64,000 bases of DNA from Nageia nagi (GCA_050084985.1 JBITNC010000001.1:140368001-140432000), one strand, 5' to 3'; shown: positions 49,200-61,620, counted from the first letter of the stretch. Notes: generated by a model not told the origin, from the letters alone. Numbers and translations: made by a program.

Positions 49200-50146
49200 A
49201 CGAACGGACTCACATGCAACATTTTGCTCCCCACTCCACCCCTCATACTTCAGCTAGAGAATGCCTTTCGACGTTAATTATCGTTAGATAATTAGTCATC
49301 ATCTCAATACATACATTCAAATTTCAAACATTGACTTCCTTATTTGGGTTGTTTCTTATAGAACATTTATATAGATTAATTTTTGTGTTGTGTTTTAAGA
49401 GTTGTAAATTGTTAGTTGAAATATATTAGGTATAATCATTTGATATTTTATGGGTTTAATATGTTGTCCAAGTTCTTTAAATTCTTTTAGGTTTTGAATG
49501 TTTCTGTATAAATATTATTTTGCATCCATATCAAAGATAAAAAAAAATGAAGATATCAGCATTTTTATTATAACTATTTACACATTTGATTTGTGACATG
49601 TTATTTGAATTTTAATTTCTATAATTTTGATACTACCTTGATTAATTACATGACATTATCTTTTGTCTTAGGACCCCAATCACCTAATCATAAATTAAGC
49701 CTTTAGATTATAATCTTAATTACTCTTAACTTCATTTCATGAAATAGAGTACATAGTGTGTGTTTGTGTGTCACATGATTTGATGAATATTAGATGATAC
49801 ATGAGACACAAAGTTATAGGAATTAATATATCTTGCATACTTGATCTTATTAAAACTAGATATGGGATTTATCCATCATTCAATGTGAATAAAACTTGCT
49901 TTTACATCATATTATGTTGTGAGCATAACTTATTATTACATCATCCTTTATGTGAGTATGTTTAAGTTGTTGTTTATGACATCTAATTAATAGTATACAT
50001 ATTTAACATACTTGGTTGGTTGGACTAAGATATCTATTAAGTATTCATATTTCATGGTATACTTAATATTTGATTTGGTATAAATCGAGTGCTCTCATGA
50101 TTATATACAAGTAAATTATAATTTACTATATATTAAAGTTAATAAT
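49200..50146. other. Flank of Copia element 1, no gene recognised
   Basis: AT-rich; ends in the target duplication ATAAT (50142-50146). Confidence 0.5.
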
Positions 50147-50631
50147 TGTTAGAATTTGTAATGAAATATTGTGAATATCTAAACTCCTTGTAAATTCAAT
50201 TAATCACTTAAAGGATATGTAGATACCTTAAGGGATTAATTGAATTCTTTATTATGTAAACTTTGACCTTACCATGTGGTTAGTTGGTAGGTTAAAGTTA
50301 GGTAATACATTTATTGTAACCCTAACCTTACCCTTGGGTTAAAGGGAGGTTAGGGAGGTGCTCTCATGCTATAAATAGAGGGCCTCTCCTCTTGTAAAAG
50401 AACTAAGAGTTTGAGTAAGATTACTAGTTTGTGTAGAAGAGAAAGGAATTGTTGTAAGAGGGTGCATAGTTTGAGAATTGAGATCTAGTTGTGGATGTAC
50501 TCCCAAGGAGGGAGGAACCACATTATATTGGTGTTATCTTGTGTGAATGGTGTTATTAGTTTGTAGATGTTGAATGATTGAGTTTCCTATAGTCTTGGAC
50601 CTTGAGGATTAGTGTAGTTCTAATTCCTTCA
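50147..50631 (+). repeat. 5' LTR of Copia element 1
   Basis: 485 bases, TGTTAGAATTTGTAATG to TAATTCCTTCA, with a TATA box CTATAAATAGAG at 50369-50380 that should start transcription near 50400. Confidence 0.93.
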
Positions 50632-50633
50632 AT

Positions 50634-50645
50634 TGGTATCAGAGC
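50634..50645 (+). other. Primer-binding site of Copia element 1
   Basis: TGGTATCAGAGC, complementary to the 3' end of initiator tRNA-Met, lies two bases after the 5' LTR. Confidence 0.92.
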
Positions 50646-50879
50646 TTGGTGTGGAAGCTCTTCTTCAACATCTTGAAGGCCTTTATTTCTCAACCTACAC
50701 TCCATTGTTGAGGTAAAATCAAGAGAAGGTATAATTTTTTTTTATTATTGTGATACTAACATAATTCTTTGAAGATGTGTTAATATGCTTAAAATGATGC
50801 AATTGATTACTAACCCTCCTTTTTTAAGTTGCAATCTTTTATTGATTAGCTTATGGTTATTTTATAAAAATTGGGGTTA

Positions 50880-51200
50880 GTATATATATATATATATATA
50901 AATTGCATTTGTTTATGTTCCAAATAAGTTCTTCTCTTTGGAAAATAAAAATTAGTGTATTTTTTACATATTATAGAGTGTTCTTTTCTAAACTACTACT
51001 CTAGTTCCTATTTTACTCCTAAAATATTTACAATATATTCTAAAATATATGTATTTATAAAAAAAAGGGGTTTATGGGAGTTCTTTTTGTCATAAAATTT
51101 ATGATTTTTGCATATATATATTTTAAAAATATATATATATTTATCAGCATTTTTTTGTATATATAAAAAAAATATATATATATATATATATAAAATAAAA
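50880..51200. repeat. AT dinucleotide tracts in the leader
   Basis: (TA)n near 50881-50900 and longer TATATA/AAATATATA stretches at 51112-51195 can pair with one another. The small ORFs predicted here are shadows of these repeats. Confidence 0.8.
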
Positions 51201-51249
51201 ATGTGGAGGAACACAAAATGCTTTAATCCTATTATTAAAATGGATATGC

Positions 51250-51900
51250 ACAAAATGGATACATTGAAAGGGTCTGCGAATTGTTTGACACAAAATGCCT
51301 CGCCGAAATGCAGTCTTATGAACTGCAATGGTCGCCCACTGCTATTCTTCTCCTCTCCAGAGATTGCAACTGCTTTTGCAACATTTTCTGTGGTCTGTGA
51401 AGAAAAATCCCAACTTTGGGCACCTGAATCCTCGTCTTTTCTCATTTCAAATACTATAATGATCATCCTCCTCGTCAGAATCCTCAACACTCTCAAAAGC
51501 ACTTACAACAGGAGATTTTGGTGTTGTAGGTCTAATCAATGGTGCTACTGCTCTCTTTCTCAAGCTTGAATGATTCAAAGATTGGTTGCTACCTTCTCGT
51601 TGTGTGTGGAGGTGAGGAAGACCCAGAGGAATCGAATTGAGGTTGCCAAATGAGTCGTTCGCATCAAGGCTTCCGTTAGACCAGCCGACAGCGCTCACAT
51701 CGGGCATCGAGTTTGGCGCCGCCCTATTATTCATCCATCGATGCTTCTTATCATTATTATCAAAATGTCATCACCTTTATCTCAGCATATAACCCTCTCG
51801 AGCAGGACCCTGCTACCTTTGCTCGTTGCTCCCTTGTGGCCTCCATCACTTGGTCGCCCCTGCCGCCTCCGCCCGCCACTACCCACGCGGCTTAACGATC
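51250..51900 (-). other. GC-rich gene-like patch in the leader of Copia element 1, antisense to it
   Basis: The composition rises sharply compared with the rest of the leader. On the minus strand an ORF from 51734 to 51447 contains MPDVSAVGWSNGSLDANDSF, then RKRAVAPLIRPTTPKSPVVS and ESVEDSDEEDDHYSI. This looks like a basic linker plus an acidic, phosphorylatable C-terminus of a cellular protein, ending in a stop. Another minus-strand frame continues to about 51260 (DEDSGAQSWDFSSQTTENVA). I do not recognise the source gene. Captured host sequence is likely; an antisense element protein is the alternative. Confidence 0.4.
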
Positions 51901-52929
51901 CTACGCATGGCCTTTCCATTTTTTTTTAAACATAGTTGTTGAGCATTTAATTTTTTACCAACAAAGGAGGGGGTTTGACTTTTTATGTCCTTGTTTAATT
52001 ACTCCCAAGAAGCAACGTATTGTCCTTCTTGGTAAGGGAAGGGTAGCCATCACTATTTTACCTAAAAGCATTTTTTTTTTTTGACTTGGAGTATTTTTTT
52101 ATTTACTTGGAGTACTTGAGGTAAAAGTAGCATTAACTAAGCATAGGTCTCCTTTTTTTTTCATTAATACTTACAAGCTCTCTAGAAGCAAACGTATACT
52201 TTTTGGTAGGCATTTAATATTTTTGCTTGCTTACAAGTCATTTGTTCCTATTAAATGCACTTAGAAGTACTTATACTCCAACTTTAAGCATTGTCATGAT
52301 GACTATAATACTTTAAAGTAAGTAGATACATCATTTCTCTTCAATGCTATCCAATTTTTTAGAAAAATGTGGCAAATAAAGTTAATTCTTTAGGAGTATA
52401 TTTTTATTTGCCTTAAATACTTTTAAGTTTGGCAATTTACTTAGGTAAAATGATAAATATTAGTGTAAAATTAACACTTTAAGGGATTTTTTACCTAAGT
52501 ATTTTTCATGTTTCCTAAAAGGGAAACCTATGCTATTTTTTAAGTAAACAAGGGAAATTTTTTACTTAAAATATAAATGCATACTTAAAAGATAATTTTT
52601 TTTTGTATACAAGTTTTAGGGATAAAACTTTAAGTAAAAAAGGGGGGAATTTGTATCTTTTTTACTTAAAACTTTATCTAGATCTTGCATGCTAAATTTA
52701 TAATGCATGCCTCTAAACCTTGTGAGGAATAAAGCATGCTTAGTACTTAAAATTTTAAGTTAAATAATGCATTTTTAATAAGATAAATGATGCATGTTTA
52801 TTACTTAATTTTTAAGTTATGGAATAATGCATGTTTAAGTTATGGATTAATGCTAAGTAGGACTTAGCCTTTTTAAATTCATTAAAGTGTTGAATGAATT
52901 TATGAACTTAAGCAAGTATACAAAATGTA

Positions 52930-53515
52930 AAAATGTCCTTTAAGGGTTAGTACAAAACCCATTGGACTCTTAAGGTTTCAAGTTCTTGTGGATGATGTAT
53001 TTTTAATACTTTATATTTTTGCATAATTGCTTTATACTTGCAAAACGCAAAATATTGAAAGTAACCCCTAAAATAAACACATCCGCACGTACTTTTCCAC
53101 AACATGACTTGTTTGGGGAGCCATGAGGTGAGGACAGGGCAGACTGGAGCCTTTTTAGTTCGAAGAACCAAGTGGTGGTAAATCCGTCTTAATTACCACT
53201 GAGACCTCTGTTGGATTGGACATAACTCTATTAGGTGGACAGGCATGTGTGTAGTGATACCACATGTCCGCACATCCATTCAAGGATTATCCTGATAACC
53301 TAGGAGGAAAACTTGAAAACCTTAAATAAGATAATTAAAATGGTCGGTCCAAGATACGTCGGATCCTTGGAAAATAGTTGGTACTTCTCCTTGAGAGAGT
53401 ATATTACTGACCAAGGTGAACTGGTTGAGGACTGGTAGTACTTGGGCTCCACTCTATGGGCATCCAGGTGAAGGCCTAATTCTATACAAGAAAACAACCT
53501 CAACTTTATCCTTCT
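52930..53515 (+). other. Conserved leader block of Copia element 1
   Basis: It is non-coding but strongly alike between Copia elements 1 and 2 (the counterpart is 22140 down to 21540), although the LTRs and the neighbouring leader have diverged greatly. It ends about 120 bases before the gag start. It contains CCGCACATCCATTCAAGGAT and AGGTGGACAGGCATGTGTGT. Confidence 0.7.
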
Positions 53516-53636
53516 ACAGATCTTAGTTTATAAGTTTGCACATGTGGGACATGTTTACTTATTAATGTTTGATTTGTATAGATGGTAAATTGTAAAAATT
53601 TATTCATTCTTCTTGCTTATTTACTTTTATGTAGCA

Positions 53637-56600
53637 ATGGTTGAAACCTTCATACCCAAGCATATACTCGACGGTTCTAACTTCGACATATGGGAACCTC
53701 GTATGAAAGTTGAGTTACAAGCAAGGAAGTTATGGCAAACAGTTAATGAAGAATTGGTCGCTCCTACAGATGAGAAGGCTCTTGAAATCTACAACTCAAA
53801 GAATGAGTTAGCAACTTTAATGATTTATCGTGCAGTTTCAGATGACATACTTCTTATCATCTCTTCTTCAACATCAGCAAAGGAAGCTAGGGATAGGCTG
53901 AAGAAAATTTACCTTGGGTCAAAATTTTCAAGGAGGTTCACTATTTTACAAAAGTTGTTGCAATATCATCAAGGTGAACATGAAAGTGCTTCTATTTACT
54001 TGAATAAAATCATTGACCTCAGGACATAACTGGTTGGCTGTGGGTGCAACTGGATCAATGATGAGTTCATGGTCTTCATCATTCTTCAAAGCCTTTCTAC
54101 AAAGTTAAGTAACTTTGTCATGGTTATGGAAACTAGGCTCGATGATGAAGAAGATGTCATCTCTCTTGATAACCTTTCTAGACTACTTCTGAAGCATGAG
54201 GAAACTTTGAATAAGAAAATGTTAAACTTTTCTCCAAAGGACAATACCATTGCTCTAGGAGTAACCAAAACTCCTTTCAAAAAGAAGTTCAATCATTATA
54301 AATCCAAAGATAACAAATCCTCATCTACCTTCAGGAAGCATGAGAAAAAGGGCAACAATAATGGTAAATTCATGCAAAGGAATGACAAAGCTGGATCAAG
54401 CAATCCAACACCTAAGAAAAAGTTTGATGGAAATTGTAACTTTTGTGGCATCTTTGGGCATAAAGAGTATGATTATCGTAAAAAGAAATTTGCTCAAAAA
54501 GGCAAGGGAAATGCAAATGTGAAAAATTTCTATAATAAAAAGAAGAACAAACATGTTGCTACTGTTGCCTACTACTCAGTGACTCAAACTATTTCAAATG
54601 ATTGGATTGTTGATTAAGGATGCACTAATCACATGTGTTATAAAAAGGATAAGTTTGAAAACTTTCATAAGTACAAGAAGGATGCAGTTATGATAGGTGA
54701 TAATTCAGTCCTTGATGTTCAAGGAATAGGGAGTGTGAAGATTCATGGAAAGGTTCTTGATAATGTCTTTTATGTGCCTAAACTAAGGATGAATCTTATC
54801 TTCGTAATTCAGATTACAAGGAAATTTGAGTTTAACTCACTCTCCTGGTGAGTCAAGAAAGGACTTGCCACCTTGATGAAAGGATCAGTAAAGGATGACC
54901 TTTATATTGTGGATCAAGTTCCTTCAAAGATGTGTCTTGCTACAAATGTTTGTTCAAAGGGTAATCTTTGGCATCAATGATTAGGGCACCTTAACCACAA
55001 GAGTATTCAAGATATGAAAAATCAAGAACTTGTGGAAGGTTTACCTAATATTTCACCCATAATTGGTCTCTATGAAAGGTGCATTCTAGGAAAGATGAAT
55101 AGGCAAAAGTTTGAAAAAGATAAGGTAACTCAAGCTACTCATCCTCTTCAACTTGTGCATTCAGATTTGATGGGTCCATTTTAGACTAAGTCTCTAAGGG
55201 GAGCTTTTTATGTTCTGACCTTCATTGATGACTTCAGCAGGATGACATTTGGTTATCTACTTGAACACAAGGATCAAACTTTTGACAGGTTTAAAGACTT
55301 CAAAGCTCTTGTTGAAAATCAAATTAATTTTAAGATTAAGATGCTGAGATCTGATAATGGGGTGAGTATAATAGCAATGAGTTTAACGACTATTATGTTA
55401 AACATGGGATCAAGCAGCAATTCACAATCCCTTACACCCCTCAACAAAATGGAGTTGCTGAAAGGAAGAATCGAACCATTATGAAAATGGCAAGGTGCAT
55501 GTTGGGTAACCTTCCTAGTTTCTTATGGGGTGAAGCTGTTCACACTACTATTCACACCCTAAATAGGTGTCCTACTAAAGCAGTTGAAGATAAAACTTCG
55601 TACGAAGCATGGACAGGAAAGAAACCTAACATCTCACACTTTAGGGTCTTCGGTTGTGATGCATTTGCCTTCATTACCTCAGAGAAAAGAAAGAAGTTGG
55701 ATAAAAGATCAGAAAAATGCATCTTTATGGGGTATGATAATCAGCATAGAGGTTACAGGCTCTACTCCTCATCCCATAAAATAGTCTTTGTTTCTAGGGA
55801 TATCAAGTTCAATGAACTTCCTAAGGATACGACTTCTCATGCTGAGGTGTCTGATTCAGATGATTCTTTGCCTGCACCTAATTGGTTGGATGATCATGTA
55901 GGGAAGTCACCACAAGAGCAAAATTCTCTAGCTCAGAGAATTACAAGGAGTATGACCTTGAATAAATCTTTATTTGCCAAAATTGATAATACGAATGAGC
56001 CATCAACCTTCAAAGAAGCTTCCAAGCAAGAGTGTTGGATGGAAGCTATGAAAGTTGAGTATGAGGTGCTCATGAAAAATGAAACTTGGGATTTGATTCC
56101 TTATCCAAATGAGAAAAATATGATTGGAAATAAATGGATATATAAGGTCAAGTACAATTCTGATGGAGAAATTGAAAAATACAAAGCAAGGTTAGTGGCC
56201 AAAGGATTCGCTCAGAAATATGGTATTGATTATGAGGAAACCTTTGCTCCTGTGGCCAAGATGCCTACTGTTAGGATAATCCTTGCTCTTTCTGCAGCTC
56301 AAGGATGGAAAGTTTTTCAACTTGATGTCAAGAGTGCATTTCTCAATGGTGACTTGGATGTAGAAATCTACATGAATCAACCAGAAGGATTTATTCCAGA
56401 AGGTAAAGAGTCTTTTGTGTGCAAGCTAAAGAAGTCTTTGTATGGACTTAAGCAAGCACCTAGAGCATGGTACAAGAAAATTTCAAGATTCTTTGCAGAT
56501 ATTAGTTTTTCCAAGTGCTTCTCTGACTCAGATCTCTATGTACTCAATCAAGGAAAAGATGTGGTCTTAATTCTCCTTTATGTGGATGATCTTCTCATAA

Positions 56601-57541
56601 CTGGAAATAATATTGAAATCATCCAAGAGTGCATATCCAAACTAAAGGTAACATTTGAAATGACTGATCTAGGTCTATTGCATTACTATCTTAGGATGCA
56701 AGTATACCAACACAAAGATTGTACTTATCTTAGTCAATCTAAGTATATATTAGACATCTTGCAAAAGTTTGGAATGGAGTGTAGATATGCTACAATACCT
56801 GTTTCTCTTGGAATCATTGTATCTCTGAGCTTAGATTCTCAGTTGGCTGATGCTACAGCTTATAGGCAATTGATCAGTAGTCTTCTGTATCTGATTATCT
56901 CTCAACCTGATATTGCCTTTGCAATGAATCTGATGGCACAATTCATGCAAAAACCATATGTTGAGCACCTCAATGCTGTTAAGCAAATCTTGAGGTATGT
57001 GGCAGGGACAAAGGATCTTGCTCTTAAGTATTCTAAAGTGCCCTCGATTGTTCTCTTCGGGTTCTCAGATTCTGATTATGGGGGAGATAGAGATGACAAA
57101 AAATCAACCTCTGCATATGTGTTCAGCATTGGTTCAGGTGCTATCTCTTGGGCTTCCAAGAAGCAACCTATTGTGACTCTTTCTACCACCGAAGCTGAAT
57201 ATCGAGCCATATCTGTTACTGCCCAAGAAGCTATTTGGCTGAGGCATCTTCTGAATGAAATTAGGTATGAGCAAAATGGCCCATCTCTTATTTCTTCATA
57301 TAATCAATCGACTATCTCTTTGGCTAAGAATCCTGTGTTCCATTAGAGAACCAAACATGTGGAAATCCAAGCCCATTTTATCAAGGAGAAGGTTCTAGAT
57401 GACATCATACACTTGGAGTATTATCCATCTATTGAAAACTTTGCTGATTTATTCACCAAGCCCCTTCCTGAAGCTCAGTTCAGTAAGCTTAGGGATTCTC
57501 TCAGGTTGGTGAAGTTGCCCTCAAGGGGGAGTGAAGTTTGA
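53637..57541 (+). pseudogene. Copia element 1 gag-pol polyprotein with six stops and one frameshift
   Basis: Start ATG 53637 (MVETFIPKHILDGSNFDIW). Order: UBN2-type gag; zinc knuckle CNFCGIFGHKEYDY with the last Cys changed to Tyr; protease DWIVD-stop-GCTNHMC, with the active-site Ser codon now TAA; pre-integrase LWHQ-stop-LGHLNHKS; integrase core LVHSDLMG, RSDNG, NGVAERKNR; reverse transcriptase with YVDDLLITGNN near 56580; and RNase H with STTEAEYRA and the C-terminal ENFADLFTKPLPE. Stops lie at 54027, 54615, 54849, 54978, 55182 and 57344, and a one-base deletion near 55360. The piece 55481-57346 is an uninterrupted 621-codon stretch from the integrase C-terminus to RNase H. The element cannot make its own polyprotein, so its last move probably used proteins from another copy. 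Confidence 0.93.
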
Positions 57542-57609
57542 ACTTTTGTTAGTGATGACAACTTCACCTCTAAGAGGCCCTTTTATTGTATATAGTGTTG
57601 ATTATGATA

Positions 57610-58012
57610 TACCTCTGTGGTAAGTTTGCTCTGCATGAGAAACTTGTTGTACATTTTATACCTCCGTGGTAAGTTTGCTCTGCGTGAGAAACTTGTACAT
57701 TTTATACCTCCGTGGTAAGTTTGCTCTACGTGAGAAACTTATTGTACATTTTATACCTCCGTGGTAAGTTTGCTCTGCGTGAGAAACTTGTTGTATATTT
57801 TATATCTCCGTGGTAAGTTTGCTCTGCGTGAGAAACTTGTTGTACATTTTATACCTCTATGGTAAGTTTACTCTATGTGAGAAACTTGTTGTATAATTTT
57901 TGAGCATATAATTGATATACCTCCGTGGTAAGTTCGCTCTGTGTGAGGAACTTCTTGTACATTTTATACCTCCGTGGTAAGTTTGCTCTATGTGAGAAAC
58001 TTATTGTACAAT
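57610..58012 (+). repeat. Eight-unit minisatellite in the Copia element 1 tail
   Basis: Eight units of about 50 bases follow the pattern ACCTCCGTGGTAAGTTTGCT, then CTGCGTGAGAAACTTGTTGT, then ACATTTTAT. Each has the inverted arms AAGTTT and AAACTT around a 12-base loop. Element 2 has only a few diverged relatives of the unit near 17160-17320, so the array expanded in the lineage of element 1. Confidence 0.9.
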
Positions 58013-58486
58013 TTTTTATGCTCTATTAATAATCAACACATGTTTATATACAACAGGTGACTATGAGTGATGGCTTGGCATCTCCGTGATGACTTATAGT
58101 GCACCATTGATCAGTTATTTATAAGATGGCATTATTTGATTCTTTTATTTGAATATATGATGCATCTAACTGATTTTGTTCATGAGTTGCTTGTATCATG
58201 TAGGATCTTCTTCAGAAATGCAGGTTACTCACCTTATGTAAGCAAGCTCATGGAGACTCACATGTCAGCTTAAAGTTGATCGACTACTATGTACAGTGAA
58301 ACTAGTTGTGGTTAATGATTGTATTGTAAACCATTTTGTCAAATGGTAATGTAGTGAGTCTCAAACTAGTTCTCAAAAAGATTCTCAAATATGTAAATGT
58401 TCTCATCTCCACTTGTATCTCTATGGAGGAGAACTCTCTCTTACTCTCTCTCTTCTCTCTTCTACGCTGTATCCCAATATTACATT

Positions 58487-58495
58487 AAGGGGGAG
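58487..58495 (+). other. Polypurine tract of Copia element 1
   Basis: AAGGGGGAG directly precedes the 3' LTR. The context TTACATTAAGGGGGAGTGTT is nearly the same as the complement at 16353 in Copia element 2. Confidence 0.9.
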
Positions 58496-58985
58496 TGTTA
58501 GAATTTGTAATGAAATATTGTGAATATCTAAACTCTTTGTAAATTCAATTAATCACTTAAAGGATATGTAGATACCTTAAGGGATTAATTGAATTCTTTA
58601 TTATGTAAACTTTGACCTTACCATGTGGTTAGTTGGTAGGTTAAAGTTAGGTAATACATTTATTGTAACCCTAACCTTACCCTTGGGTTAAAGGGAGGTT
58701 AGGGAGGTGCTCTCATGCTATAAATAGAGGGCCTCTCCTCTTGTAAAAGAACTAAGAGTTTGAGTAAGATTACTCTACTAGTTTGTATAGAAGAGAAAGG
58801 AATTGTTGTAAGAGGGTGCATAGTTTGAGAATTGAGATCTAGTTGTGGATGTACTCCCAAGGAGGAAGGAACCACATTATATTGGTGTTATCTTGTGTGA
58901 ATAGTGTTATTAGTTTATAGATGTTGAATGATTGAGTTTCCTATAGTCTTGGACCTTGAGGATTAGTGTAGTTCTAATTCCTTCA
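58496..58985 (+). repeat. 3' LTR of Copia element 1
   Basis: 490 bases. Its extra five bases come from a local duplication (ATTACTCTACTAG compared with ATTACTAG). TATA box near 58718-58730. Confidence 0.93.
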
Positions 58986-58990
58986 ATAAT

Positions 58991-60480
58991 ATGGTAGGAA
59001 AGTTATTATTTTTGTCCATATTTTGTAAGCAAAATGCTATCCTCCAACCAAATTAACTTATACCCTAGGTGTATATCATCTTTGGATCACATACAAAATT
59101 AGTTGGAAACTATTAAAATGGGATCATATTGGCTTGAAATCCTTGAATCTGATTGACTTTGGTTATGATTCTACCAACTTGATATGTTTTGGCTTCTTTG
59201 AGGTATATATGCCAAGGTTTATTTGATATACTTCGTAATATGTAGTTTAATTTGGCTAGAGGATAGTTGCATCCAATTTGTATATGGTCACATTACTCTT
59301 TCTAAGCTTTAGATATGACACTTAGTTCTACCTAATTCTATCGAGACTTAGATCTTATTCGAGTGCATGTAGTTACAACTTCAATCATAAATTCTTCCAT
59401 GGAGTTATAATTCAACTCTTAATTCATCCAACTCTCTAATAATTTTTAAATTATAGCCATCAAAATACAATTTATATTTAATATAAAATCATAATTTACG
59501 TAACAAAAGATATATATTGTAAAAATGGTGTAAATATCAATAAAGGCATTATAAATAATGTAATTGATGTCAATATTAAGAAAAACACTGAAAGTTATGT
59601 AATTCATGTAGATCATAAGAAACACAAATGCCAAAGATGTTCAACTACAAAATAAGAATATGAGAAAAATATTCCATATTAGATGAGATCAAATTATAAT
59701 CCTCAAAGCATCTCAATAGATCAACTCATGATTAATCCACATTTTGAATAACAATGTTGTCTCTTGATACCACCTATGATTTGCTCTTTATCTTAATGCA
59801 ATTTTTCTTGCATTTATTTGCTTATATCTCAAGAAAACTAATGCACTCAAGGTAGGAGGATTGTAACTATGGCATACACATTGTACTTTTTCTACCTTTG
59901 TAGCTCCAAATCTTAGAGATAACTCACTTAAAAGTTGAAATTATTGAATTTAGCACAAAAGCATTTGATCCAATTCATAAGGTTCTTCGTGATGCCCTTG
60001 ACCTATCTCAATAAATACCATAATTTATATTTAGTAGTTCATTAATAATGAATTATCTAACTGTAATTCATTATTTAGCAATTACATTTTGGTGAACCCA
60101 AATAATTAAGAGATCTTATCTTCATGCACAAAATATTATGCATATCTACAAAAGAGTTTACAACTTCAATAGTGTTTAGTGTCTAAAAACACAATGCACA
60201 CATCGTTCAAATGGACCAAAATAGGAATCTTATCAATCAAGTTTTCAATAATCTAGAGTTCATGACTTAGTCTAAAGCACTCTTTAGCTATTCCCTAACC
60301 AACAACTAGGGAGAACAACAAGCCTCCATGAGTGTAAATCAAGCACCAATTTAATTCTAAATGACTAATCAAGAAAAAGAATTAAGGATTTCAAATTTAA
60401 ATATCATCCATAGAAGAAAAATGAATATTATGATGGTGTCTTCACCTCACCCTTGTTCAAATAGATTCTCAATTTTCCCC
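58991..60480. other. AT-rich, no gene recognised
   Basis: Nothing beyond short motif-free ORFs. Confidence 0.5.
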
Positions 60481-60925
60481 TACCACCTGATCTCAAGACC
60501 CCAAAGTTTGAGATGTTCAACGACGACACAACATCTCATTAGCTTTCAGGAAGATCACTTTCTCAAATTGGGAACTAAAGAAAAATTGATTGCCAAATTC
60601 TTTCCAAGGAGTCTAAGGGAGATGTCAACCAATGGTTTTATAATCTACTATACAAATCCGTTGATTCTTTAAAAGAGCTTGCCAAAGCTTTCATGAACCA
60701 ATACAAACATAACACCAAAGATAATATCAAGATCATAGCTCTATGCTCATTGTGTTAAGGACCAACCAAACCTATAAAAAAGTACATTCCTTATTTTAAA
60801 AAGATATGGAAATCCACTAAGAGTATATTAACCGAGGATGAAATTGTTGATATGTATTTTGGTATCACTTAAGGTTTTACTCTAAATGAACTAAAAGCAC
60901 AAACATTTATTGTATGATTTATCTA
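60480..60925 (+). pseudogene. Retrotransposon gag fragment (gypsy-type)
   Basis: The frame reads K-T-P-K-F-E-M-F-N-D near 60500. After a frame change it reads QWFYNLLYKSVDSLKELAKA, then FMNQYKHNTKDNIKIIALCS and IPYFKKIWKSTKSILTEDEI. This follows the retrotrans_gag layout of A-x-x-W-F-x-x-L ... S-x-x-x-L-x-x-x-F-x-x-x-[FY] ... L-x-x-x-x-x-Q-x-x-x-E-x-[IV]. Stops and a frameshift make it a relic. No protease or reverse transcriptase follows. Confidence 0.6.
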
Positions 60926-61595
60926 AGCTAATTAACCTAAATAAACATATATGAACAATAGAATATAATAATGTAGTAATAGAATAACGAAATTACATTG
61001 ATGTCAAGATGTAAAATGAAGTTACATACACAAAAAAGAAAGGAATTGAGTTTAAAAGATAAATACTTGTATGTCCTTACCTGTGTCGAGGTTGAGGATG
61101 TGATAGACAAACTTGTTGAAGAGTAGTGACCTTACTATGTGAACCCCAAGGCCAACTACAAATGAAACACTAGCATGGGCATGGATCTTTGAGAGCTTAG
61201 CATGAGCATAAACGTTTCTGAAGAATGAGGTTCGCTAATAAGGATCAATAATAGTAGAGATGATGATAAGCCAAACTGAACATATGATGGAAAAAGTAGA
61301 TAACAGATATTTGCTTGAGTCGTAACAAGATTCCAATCTCAATAAGAAGAATTTAGAAACACCTAAGTGTAGGGTATTGATCATTGAGATGTAATTTTGA
61401 CATGCTTTTCTCAAGTTAGATATACTTACATTATATCAAGTATGATTCACCATTTTATCCCTTGAATATTGTTTGAATTCATCCTAAAGTACCAAACATA
61501 AAACATAAGAATACAACTTGAGAAATATGTGATAATAAGGTAAATATAACTAAAATATAATCAAATATGATTAAATATGTGTGTAACATTGCACC

Positions 61596-61620
61596 TAAGG
61601 GGGATCATGTTAAGTGAACC
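61596..61620 (+). other. Possible polypurine tract and LTR start
   Basis: CTAAGGGGGATCA is followed by TGTTAAGTGAACC at 61608, as at the 3' end of an LTR element. It could be the end of the element whose gag lies at 60480. No second LTR was found to confirm it. Confidence 0.3.

Larger units (their letters stand above)
50147..58985 (+). mobile_element. Copia element 1, full length and young
   Basis: LTRs at 50147-50631 and 58496-58985 are flanked by a perfect 5-bp duplication ATAAT (50142-50146 and 58986-58990). The order is 5' LTR, primer-binding site, 3-kb leader, gag-pol, minisatellite tail, polypurine tract, 3' LTR. The LTRs differ by five substitutions and one 5-base indel. In all five substitutions the 3' LTR carries T or A where the 5' LTR has C or G, the pattern expected from deamination of methylated cytosine. 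In spite of this youth the polyprotein is broken. Confidence 0.95.

Noticed and set aside
50880-51200. Several ORFs on both strands in the AT tracts of the Copia leader
   Set aside because: They are translations of TATA repeats and have no codon bias or motifs.
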